Source: Aquifex sp. (GTDB lineage Bacteria; Aquificota; Aquificia; Aquificales; Aquificaceae). From it: 9,504 bases of DNA. Below the pieces are notes generated by a model that saw only the letters and a list, made by a program, of their open reading frames with translations, was not told the DNA's origin and did no database searches. Every line of letters begins with the position of its first letter. Position 1 is the stretch's first letter. The position numbers and the translations under genes are program-made. Below, one piece after another: positions 1 through 5,979 of the stretch. Where the stretch lies: positions 1 through 9,504 of the forward strand of contig WFPV01000058.1 of the NCBI GenBank assembly GCA_015487405.1, given 5' to 3'.

Positions 1-1610
1 AGGTCTATGAGGTAGTAAGTAAGAAGGTGGGGTTCTTTCTTCAGAGTTATGTCTATGAGCTCGTCCTTGAACATGATGATTTTCTTCATGAGTTTCTCTT
101 CCACCTCTTCGCTAAGGTGCTCAAGGTAGCTCGCAAGTTTCGAAAGGTCTATATCCTTTTTATATCTTTGTTTGAATTCTCTTAATACGCCCGCTACGCG
201 GGCGTGTGCGTATTGAACGTAAAAGACAGGGTTGTCCGAACTCTTTTCCTTTGCCTTGTCAACGTCAAAGTCAAGGGGTGTATCGCTACGCTTAGTAAGG
301 AATATGAATCTAACGGCGTCCTGTCCCACCTCGTCTATGAGCTCCCGTAGGGTTACGAAAGTTCCTGCACGCTTGGACATCTTCACTTCCTTTCCTTCCC
401 GAAAGAGTTTCACCATCTGAACGAGAAGAATCTCAAGCCAGTCTTCGGGAATTCCAAGCATCTTGAGGGAAGCCTTCACGCGGGGAATGTATCCGTGGTG
501 GTCTGCTCCCCATACGTCTATAACCTTTTGAAAACCTCTTTTGAACTTTTCGTAATGGTAGGCTATGTCGGAAGCAAAGTAGGTGTAGGTTCCGTCCGAG
601 CGCCTGACTACTCTGTCTTTGTCGTCCCCGAACTCTGAGGTCTTTAGCCAGAGAGCTCCTTCCTTCTCGTAAACGTAGCCTTTTTCCTTTAACAGGTTTA
701 TTAGCTCCTCTACGAGTCCTTTGTCGTATAGACTTCTTTCACTGTACCAGACGTCAAACTCTATGTTCATAACCTTCAGGTCTTCCCTTATCTCTTCTAA
801 CATCAGGTCAAGCCCAAAATTGGCGGCAAGCTCTACAACGTCTTTCGGAGTATATTTCTGGGTGTAGTGGAGGGGGAGGTTCTTTCCTTTATGTAGTATT
901 TCATCGCGTATCTCTTGAAGGTTTACTTCAGCGGGTTTACAGAGCTTGTCTCCTACGAGTTCTTTAAGCTTTTGTGCAAGCTCCTTTATGTATTCTCCCC
1001 TGTATCCATCCTCACCGAAGGTATCTTGAATCTTTTTAAAGAACTCTTCGTCCCTCTCGGGACAATCCTCAAGGTAGCGGTAGAGGATGGAAACTCCGAG
1101 GAGGTAAACCTGTCTTCCCGCATCGTTTATGTAATATTCCCTCGTGACGTCGTAGCCGAAAAACTTTAATAGGCGTGATACGGTATCTCCTACAACCGCT
1201 CCCCGTCCATGTCCGAGGTGCAAGGGTCCCGTGGGATTGGCGCTAACGTATTCCACTTGAACTTTCGTTCCTCTGCCGAGGTCCTCCCTGAAGTATTCTT
1301 CACCTCGGGTTAGAACTTTTTTAGTTTCTTTTATGAGGAAATCCCTTGAAAAGCGGAAGTTTATGAAGCCTTTTACGGCTTCTACACTTTTGAATCTTTT
1401 GTCCTCGGATAACTTTTGTGCTAACTCTTCCGCTATTTGGACGGGAGGCTTTTTAAGCTCCTTTGCAAGTAAGAAGGCTACGTTCGTTGAGAGGTCTCCG
1501 TGAGCTTCTTCTTTGGGTTTTTCTACCTTTGTCCTTTCCGGGAGTTCTAAGCCGTAGAGTTCTTTCAGTGCCTTTTGGAGGGTTTCTTTTATAAGAGTTT
1601 TGGTGTTCAT
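1..1610 (-). CDS. argS: Arginyl-tRNA synthetase, C-terminal end cut off by window edge
   Basis: Class I aminoacyl-tRNA synthetase that charges tRNA-Arg with arginine using ATP in the cytoplasm. The minus-strand frame is open from ATG 1610-1608 to base 1 (536 codons) without a stop or frameshift. Residues 1 to about 110 form the N-terminal Add-1-type domain. The HIGH signature is HLGH at residues 131-134, preceded by the ArgS-typical SANPTGP. YYINDAGRQ and WGADHHGYIPR follow. The KMSK signature is at residues 410-413, followed by RAGT. The SDNPVFYVQYAHARV stretch near residue 460 opens the anticodon-binding (DALR) domain. The last few tens of residues, including the end of that domain, lie outside the window. 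The start is well fixed: an in-frame TAA lies about 27 nt upstream with no ATG, GTG or TTG between. No Shine-Dalgarno sequence is visible. It is divergent from recJ. Confidence 0.97.
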   Translation of the reverse strand, partial: MNTKTLIKETLQKALKELYGLELPERTKVEKPKEEAHGDLSTNVAFLLAKELKKPPVQIAEELAQKLSEDKRFKSVEAVKGFINFRFSRDFLIKETKKVLTRGEEYFREDLGRGTKVQVEYVSANPTGPLHLGHGRGAVVGDTVSRLLKFFGYDVTREYYINDAGRQVYLLGVSILYRYLEDCPERDEEFFKKIQDTFGEDGYRGEYIKELAQKLKELVGDKLCKPAEVNLQEIRDEILHKGKNLPLHYTQKYTPKDVVELAANFGLDLMLEEIREDLKVMNIEFDVWYSERSLYDKGLVEELINLLKEKGYVYEKEGALWLKTSEFGDDKDRVVRRSDGTYTYFASDIAYHYEKFKRGFQKVIDVWGADHHGYIPRVKASLKMLGIPEDWLEILLVQMVKLFREGKEVKMSKRAGTFVTLRELIDEVGQDAVRFIFLTKRSDTPLDFDVDKAKEKSSDNPVFYVQYAHARVAGVLREFKQRYKKDIDLSKLASYLEHLSEEVEEKLMKKIIMFKDELIDITLKKEPHLLTYYLID

Positions 1611-1728
1611 AGAGAAAATTTTACAGAGAATTAAGGATTAAGCTCTTCATAGGGCTTTTCTGCTTGTTTATTACATTATTGAATTGATAATTGATACTAT
1701 AGACTATAACTATATTTAAGAGCTTGAA
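1611..1728. promoter_or_regulatory. Divergent argS/recJ intergenic region, AT-rich, probable promoters
   Basis: This 118-bp spacer is the largest non-coding stretch in the window and must carry the start signals for both flanking genes. The recJ-proximal half is very AT-rich. It holds two adjacent ATTGATA heptamers (1683-1689 and 1690-1696) followed by CTATA-type repeats with the same 7-bp period. A candidate sigma-70-like promoter for recJ is TTGATA (1684-1689) with TATAAC (1705-1710), but the 15-bp spacer is short. TATATT (1711-1716) is an alternative -10. An 8-bp inverted pair, AAGCTCTT (1640-1647) and AAGAGCTT (1718-1725), brackets the AT-rich core. The exact promoter elements are inferred from consensus only. 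Confidence 0.4.
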
Positions 1729-3342
1729 ATGAGAGGTGTTTCTGGAAAGAGGTGGATACTCCTATACCGAGAAATAAAACCGAGAAGGGAAACGGTTGAT
1801 AGGTTTGGAGAGGTCTTTGCTCAAATTCTTGCAAACCGTGGATTTGAGGAAGATGTTGAGCTTCTATTAGAGCCGAAGCTTTCCCAAATTCCAAGCTATT
1901 CCCAGCTTCCGGGTATACAGGAAGCGGTAGAAAGAATAAGAAAGGCTATAAAGAAAGGTGAAAAGGTAATTCTTTACGGAGATTATGACGTTGATGGAAT
2001 AACAGGGACTTCAATCCTCTATACAGTTTTAAAGAGAACGGGTGCAAAGGTTTATCCCGTGCTTCCCAACAGACAAACAGGTTACGGTCTAAACAAGGAG
2101 CTTATTTCCGTTTTTGAGAAATACGGAGAACTACTCATTACTGTTGATAACGGAACCGCCGCTGTGGAGGAGATAGACAATTCCCGTATAGATACGATAG
2201 TTCTTGACCATCATAATGTCCCTGAGAGTATTCCGAAAAAGGCTATCCTTATAAATCCGCGATTTCGCTCCGAGAATAGACTCCTTAAGGACTTGTCCTC
2301 ATCAGCTCTCAGCTTTTATTTAGGAATTGCCCTTGTCAGGGAGTTCAACTTAGATATAGACGTCCGGGAATTTTTGGACTTGGTTTCCTTAGGACTGCTT
2401 GCGGACTGTATGCCTCTGAATCCCCTCAATCGTATTCTCAGCGTTAAGGGTATAGAGCTTATGAACTACATCCTTGAGGGAAGGGTTAGAAAGCCGGGGG
2501 TGAGGGCTCTCCTTGAGACCTCGGGGGTAAAGAGGATAACCTCTAAGACAGTTTACTTTGACCTTGCTCCCCGTCTGAACGCTCCGGGAAGGATATCAAA
2601 GCCCGATGTGGCTTTAAAACTCCTCGTGGAAAGGGACGAAAAAAGGGCGAAGAGCTTGGCTATAAAGCTTGATAACCTCAACAGGATAAGGAGGATTATG
2701 ACTAAAAAAACTTACGAGGAGGTGAGAAAGAAAGCCCAAAGGGAAAGGGATAGGAACTTCATAATTGTTTGGGACAGGGAGTGGCATTCCGGTATTTTGG
2801 GGATAGTGGCGGGAAGGCTCGCGGGTGAGCTCGGAAAGCCCGTCGGCGTTTTTGCTCTTGGAAAAAAGAAAGCGGTAGGTTCCTTAAGAAGTTCCGAAGA
2901 CATTAACATTTACGAAGGAGTGAGCAAGCTCTCGGATATGTTCCTGAAGTGGGGAGGGCACGATAAGGCTATGGGAGTGACGCTTCCCTCGGAAAGGTTG
3001 GAAGAATTCAAAGAGAAGGTGAACGAACTATTTATTAAGGTTTCTAAGGAAGAGCCCACCATACCTGTTGATTGGGAGCTGAATCCGGAAGAGCTAAGAC
3101 CGGAACTTACTGAGCAGCTCTCCAAACTGGAGCCTTACGGGGAAGGGAATCCTTATCCCGTGTTTATGGGAAGGGTAAAGAGTTTTAAGAGGATTTCCCG
3201 TTACGAGGTGGAGATAAACGGCGTAAAACTGACGGTCTGGGACGAGGGGCTCGTTAACGCTCTTTCCGAGGGAAAGAGATTCCTTTACAGCTTCACGGGT
3301 GAGGGGCTTCTCTTAGAGGACGTAGAAAATGGCGCTTCATAG
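1729..3342 (+). CDS. recJ: Single-stranded-DNA-specific 5'-3' exonuclease RecJ
   Basis: RecJ degrades single-stranded DNA 5' to 3' in recombinational repair and mismatch repair, using Mn/Mg at a DHH-family active site. At 537 residues it is near the usual size (about 550-580). Visible motifs in order are GDYDVDG (84-90, metal-binding Asp 85/87/89), TVDNG (138-142), the DHH triad 160-162, and LGLLADC with Asp226, together forming the DHH domain. Next come PRLNAPGR (281-288), WHSGILGIVAGRL (352-364) and GGHDKAMG (409-416) of the DHHA1 domain; the last is a slight variant of the usual GGHxxAAG. EPYGEGNPYPVF (468-479) begins the C-terminal OB-type domain. The start is ATG 1729, because an in-frame TAA lies at 1717-1719 with no other start between. 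Only a weak AAGAG-like ribosome site precedes it. The last 14 bp overlap the next gene, suggesting cotranscription. Confidence 0.96.
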   Translation: MRGVSGKRWILLYREIKPRRETVDRFGEVFAQILANRGFEEDVELLLEPKLSQIPSYSQLPGIQEAVERIRKAIKKGEKVILYGDYDVDGITGTSILYTVLKRTGAKVYPVLPNRQTGYGLNKELISVFEKYGELLITVDNGTAAVEEIDNSRIDTIVLDHHNVPESIPKKAILINPRFRSENRLLKDLSSSALSFYLGIALVREFNLDIDVREFLDLVSLGLLADCMPLNPLNRILSVKGIELMNYILEGRVRKPGVRALLETSGVKRITSKTVYFDLAPRLNAPGRISKPDVALKLLVERDEKRAKSLAIKLDNLNRIRRIMTKKTYEEVRKKAQRERDRNFIIVWDREWHSGILGIVAGRLAGELGKPVGVFALGKKKAVGSLRSSEDINIYEGVSKLSDMFLKWGGHDKAMGVTLPSERLEEFKEKVNELFIKVSKEEPTIPVDWELNPEELRPELTEQLSKLEPYGEGNPYPVFMGRVKSFKRISRYEVEINGVKLTVWDEGLVNALSEGKRFLYSFTGEGLLLEDVENGAS

Positions 3343-3820
3343 GACACACGAGCTTTTTAATCTTTTTCTTTACATACCTGTGGTGACTTTTGTTCCGAAT
3401 GAATACCTTGTTTCTTTTTCAGTCGGCTATTTCTTGGGAACTTTTCTTCTCTCTCCCGATATAGACCTCAGTTTTTCGAAGCCTGCGAGGAGATGGAAAC
3501 TTCTTCGGTTCATCTGGCTACCTCTTTGGGTCCTCAGCAGGCACAGGGGGATAACGCACGTCCCGGTTTTGGGAAGTCTCGTAAAGCTCTTTTATTTGGG
3601 CTTTTTGTTGGTTTTTTTGTATTTCGTTATCTTGGGATTTTTTTCTTTGATAGACTTCACGCCGAAGGCGTATCTGGATTTTAATCCTATAAATTTCTTA
3701 GAGGATTTTTTAAGGAGTGAGGCGGGTTTTTACTTGGTTCTGGGGGTGGTGTTGGCTGACCTCTTTCACATAGCTCTGGACTTCGTAACGAGTTCCTGGA
3801 AGAGGTTAAGAAAGCTTTAG
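3329..3820 (+). CDS. DUF2227-like membrane protein with putative metal-binding His/Asp motifs
   Basis: A 163-residue hydrophobic protein. The pattern HRTHELFN (4-11), a membrane segment (about 25-42) running into LSPDIDL (41-47), RRW, then SRHRGITH (70-77) and VPVLGSL matches the DUF2227 'putative metal-binding' family as I remember it. That family resembles the YdjM/LexA-binding inner-membrane hydrolase group. A long hydrophobic stretch (84-110) and a C-terminal helix with DLFHIALD (144-151) follow. His4/His7, Asp44/Asp46, His72/His77 and Asp144/His147/Asp151 are plausible metal ligands. No substrate or reaction is established for the family. The ATG at 3329 lies inside recJ (14-bp overlap, different frame). 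AGAGGA at 3315-3320 gives an 8-nt spacing, so translation is probably coupled to recJ. The stop overlaps the truD stop by 4 bp. Family call fairly sure; function unknown. Confidence 0.8.
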   Translation: MALHRTHELFNLFLYIPVVTFVPNEYLVSFSVGYFLGTFLLSPDIDLSFSKPARRWKLLRFIWLPLWVLSRHRGITHVPVLGSLVKLFYLGFLLVFLYFVILGFFSLIDFTPKAYLDFNPINFLEDFLRSEAGFYLVLGVVLADLFHIALDFVTSSWKRLRKL

Positions 3821-4962
3821 TCCCGAATGTCCGAGCAGAAGAGCTTCCTCAAGAGAACCGTTGCGTAACTTCCGGGAGGGAGTGTAAAGGCAAGTTTCAT
3901 GCTGTTCCTTTTTTCCTCTAAAACTTTTAAGTTCTGGGGTTTGAAGAAGGCTTTCCTGACGCCGTCGGAGAAGAGCTTTATTCCTATGCGTTCAGCCATC
4001 AGCATCTTGGGGGTTATACCTTCTTCCTCAAGGAGTTCCTTTATTATGAGCTCTATTTTCTTGTTCTGAGGAGGGTAGTCTATTCCGAGGTATGGGATTT
4101 CTAAATCCTTGATTTCTTCCCATATTTTTTCTTTCATTTCATTGAAAAATGCGAGCTCCCACTTGAGGAATGGAGTCTTGCAGTGGGGTAGGTATCTGAC
4201 CACGAAGGTGTAAAGGTAGCGGTTCCAGAGGTAGCTCTGGTAGGCAAAGACGAACATCAGTCTCACGTTTTTGGGAAGAACCATAAAGGCGTTCTTGAAG
4301 CTTTCTCCCCTTCTTAGGGCTTTTACCGCTTCTACCTCCACTTGTGAGCCTTTGGGCATCAGGGCTAAGAACCTGTCCCAGTCTCTCCAAGCCTTTAGGA
4401 GCTGTTTCCTGAGGCTTTTGTCCTTGAGGGAGGTTAGGTATTCCTTCATAGCCTCCTCGTAGTTGTGCTTAAGTAGGTGCTTTAAGACGAACTCCTCCGC
4501 GTGCTTTACAGAGCCGAACCTCTGTTCCCCGAAGTAGTTCTCGCATCCGTAGTTTTCAACGAGGGAAAGCATTTTCTCAAAAATCTTCTTGTGTTTTTTA
4601 TTGATTCCTCTCACTATCACTTCAAAGTAGTTCCCTTCAAACTCTCCGAGCCTGAGAGGTTCGTCCCCGAATCCGATGAGCTTGAGCTCCCAGTTTTCAC
4701 CTCTTAGCTCTTTGGGAAGTTTCTTCGCATTCTCTACGGATATGAACTGTTCCGTTATTGCTTTTTTATCTTTTAGTCCTAAAAATCCGATACTTCTCAG
4801 GGGGATTCCGAGGCGTCTTGAAATATCCCGCAGGGCGTCAATCGTCGTGAGATTTTCTTTTTTGAGAAGGTAGTAGGCGAACCTGCCGGTTTCCTTTAGG
4901 GGGAGTGTCTTTATCTCCTTTACGTAAAAGTCCGAGGGCTCTTCTTTAATCTTTAAGCTCAT
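3817..4962 (-). CDS. truD: tRNA pseudouridine(13) synthase TruD
   Basis: TruD isomerises U13 of tRNA-Glu and a few other tRNAs to pseudouridine. The 381-residue protein is slightly longer than the E. coli enzyme (about 350). It starts with the family-typical IKEEPSDFYVKE. GLKDKKAITEQ (62-72) carries the catalytic aspartate, Asp65, equivalent to E. coli Asp80. ENYFGEQRFGS (141-151) is motif II. A Lys/Leu-rich segment matches the TRUD insertion domain, followed by FAYQSYLWNRYL (239-250) and, near the C-terminus, the signature FTLPPGSYATVLLRKL. All the expected motifs are intact. It is divergent from the methyltransferase gene across only 28 bp and convergent with the DUF2227-like gene with a 4-bp stop overlap, so it appears to be transcribed alone. 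No Shine-Dalgarno is visible before ATG 4962; the family-typical N-terminus supports that start. Confidence 0.96.
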   Translation of the reverse strand: MSLKIKEEPSDFYVKEIKTLPLKETGRFAYYLLKKENLTTIDALRDISRRLGIPLRSIGFLGLKDKKAITEQFISVENAKKLPKELRGENWELKLIGFGDEPLRLGEFEGNYFEVIVRGINKKHKKIFEKMLSLVENYGCENYFGEQRFGSVKHAEEFVLKHLLKHNYEEAMKEYLTSLKDKSLRKQLLKAWRDWDRFLALMPKGSQVEVEAVKALRRGESFKNAFMVLPKNVRLMFVFAYQSYLWNRYLYTFVVRYLPHCKTPFLKWELAFFNEMKEKIWEEIKDLEIPYLGIDYPPQNKKIELIIKELLEEEGITPKMLMAERIGIKLFSDGVRKAFFKPQNLKVLEEKRNSMKLAFTLPPGSYATVLLRKLFCSDIRD

Positions 4963-4990
4963 AAGGAAAATTTTAGGGATAATTAAAGCT
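4963..4990. promoter_or_regulatory. 28-bp divergent spacer between truD and the ubiE-like gene
   Basis: This very short AT-rich spacer separates two divergent starts. It contains -10-like hexamers facing each way: GATAAT (4978-4983) toward the methyltransferase and TAAAAT (minus strand, 4975-4970) toward truD. Each lies 7 bp from the respective ATG. No -35 consensus is evident on either side and neither start has a well-spaced Shine-Dalgarno. The promoters must therefore overlap the opposite coding sequence, the transcripts could be leaderless, or a different start may be used for the methyltransferase. Confidence 0.3.
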
Positions 4991-5644
4991 ATGGGAACTA
5001 AGGAGGTAATGGCGAGCGTATTCTCGGGAGTTGCGAGGGTTTACGATAGATTCGTAAGTCTTATTACCTTCGGTGGAATACATAGGTGGCAAAGAAGGCT
5101 AATAGAGCTGATGGGGGAAAGGGAGAACTGGCTGGACGTGGGAACGGGAACGGGGGAGGTGCTAAAGAAACTGAAGAGCTCGCACCTGAAGGTAGGAATA
5201 GACATAGCTCCCGAGATGTTGAGGGTGGCAAAGGAGAAATGCGGGGAGTGTCACTTTCTCGTTGCGGACGGAGAGAATATGCCCTTTAAGGATAAAAGCT
5301 TTGACAGAATTTCGCTCTCCCTTGTCTTCAGACATTTAGAGAATCAGGAGAGGTTTCTAAAGGAGGCAAAGAGGGTTCTGAGGAAAGGCGGAAGGGTGGG
5401 ACTCATAGATATAAGGAAGTTCGCAGGGAATAAGGTTTTACTTTTGTTGATGAAAACCATCCTTCTGCCGATAGGTCTCTTGATTTTCGGAAGGGATAAG
5501 TGGGAGTTCTTTATACACTCTGTGGAGAACAGCTTTAGCTTGGAAGAGGTTGAGGAAATCTTTAGAAGGGAGGGTTTTAGAAGGGTAGCGAGCGAGACCA
5601 CCTTTTTCGGACTGGTTTTTATTTTTGTAGCGGAGCTGGATTAA
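4991..5644 (+). CDS. ubiE: UbiE/MenG-like SAM-dependent methyltransferase (probable quinone C-methylation)
   Basis: A class I S-adenosylmethionine methyltransferase of the UbiE/COQ5 type, which methylates the ring of demethylmenaquinone or related quinone precursors for the respiratory chain. The N-terminal VFSGVARVYDRFVSLITFGGIHRWQRR (10-36) matches the UbiE-specific start. Motif I is LDVGTGTGE (48-56). The acidic SAM-ribose residue lies in GIDIAPEM (69-76), ADGENMPF is 92-99, FDRISLSLVFRHLEN is 104-118, and KRVLRKGGRV is 127-136. At 217 residues it is about 30 shorter than E. coli UbiE and has a more hydrophobic C-terminal half (LLLLMKTILLPIGLLIF). Start is uncertain: ATG 4991 gives the longest frame but no good ribosome site, whereas AAGGAGG sits only 2 nt before ATG 5009 (Met7). 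Another quinone or small-molecule substrate is possible. Its 3' end overlaps the P-II-like gene by 4 bp. Confidence 0.82.
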   Translation: MGTKEVMASVFSGVARVYDRFVSLITFGGIHRWQRRLIELMGERENWLDVGTGTGEVLKKLKSSHLKVGIDIAPEMLRVAKEKCGECHFLVADGENMPFKDKSFDRISLSLVFRHLENQERFLKEAKRVLRKGGRVGLIDIRKFAGNKVLLLLMKTILLPIGLLIFGRDKWEFFIHSVENSFSLEEVEEIFRREGFRRVASETTFFGLVFIFVAELD

Positions 5645-5979
5645 CTTGTCTCAGCTCCTTTAAACTTCTGGACTCTGCTCACCATAACATCGGAAACAAA
5701 AACCACTCCGGAGTGTTTACTGAAGAAGGGTGAGAGTCCTTCCAGGATAGCCTGACTCTTTTCCTCGTCGGTGACGACTATGACCATGTCCAAGACATCT
5801 TCCTCGTTAAAGAGGAGATGCCCCTCGTGAAAGCCGTGACTTCCCTTTCCGGAGAGGTTGTGGATTATCGTGTAGCCTGGCGCTCCCGCTTTGTCAAGAA
5901 GGTCTAGAATAAACTCAAGGTCTTCACCTTTGACTATGATTTCCAACTTCTTCATTCTATGCAACTTCATTTCGGTCAT
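5641..5979 (-). CDS. P-II-like regulatory protein coupled to dabA
   Basis: A 112-residue P-II superfamily protein, expected to act as a trimeric sensor of nucleotides or small metabolites. Counted from Met9, MKKLEIIVKG through KAGAPGYT aligns without gaps to E. coli GlnB: Gly24, Gly27 and Thr29 fall in the same positions, as does a Gly at 41. It then diverges. The T-loop is about 4 residues shorter, there is no tyrosine equivalent to uridylylated Tyr51, and the B-loop TGxxGDGKI is replaced by SKHSGVVFVSDV. There are no cysteines. This resembles transporter-associated P-II relatives (carboxysome-associated CPII, SbtB) more than nitrogen-type GlnB/GlnK. The start at ATG 5979 is chosen for its strong AGGAGGT and ATGA overlap with the dabA stop. 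A start at Met9 (5955) fits the family length but lacks a good ribosome site. It probably regulates the DabA system. Binding to DabA is inferred from position only. Confidence 0.8.
   Translation of the reverse strand: MTEMKLHRMKKLEIIVKGEDLEFILDLLDKAGAPGYTIIHNLSGKGSHGFHEGHLLFNEEDVLDMVIVVTDEEKSQAILEGLSPFFSKHSGVVFVSDVMVSRVQKFKGAETS

Noticed and set aside
915..1169. Plus-strand open frame of 84 codons inside argS
   Set aside because: It lies antisense to well-recognised ArgS sequence, including the stretch just after the HIGH region, and has no recognisable protein pattern.
1640..1665. Possible rho-independent terminator hairpin (7-bp stem with one G-U pair, TCAT loop, followed by a broken T tract)
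   Set aside because: No gene ends there on either strand. The stem is short and AT-containing and the T tract is interrupted. It sits upstream of two divergent genes, so termination is not expected.
3493..3684. Second plus-strand frame within the DUF2227-like gene
   Set aside because: It overlaps the conserved RHRGITH region in another frame and has no features of its own; the 3329-3820 frame carries all the family motifs.
5079..5289. Out-of-frame open frame within the ubiE-like gene (Gly/Glu-rich)
   Set aside because: It is a shadow of the SAM-binding motif region; the main frame contains the complete methyltransferase motifs.
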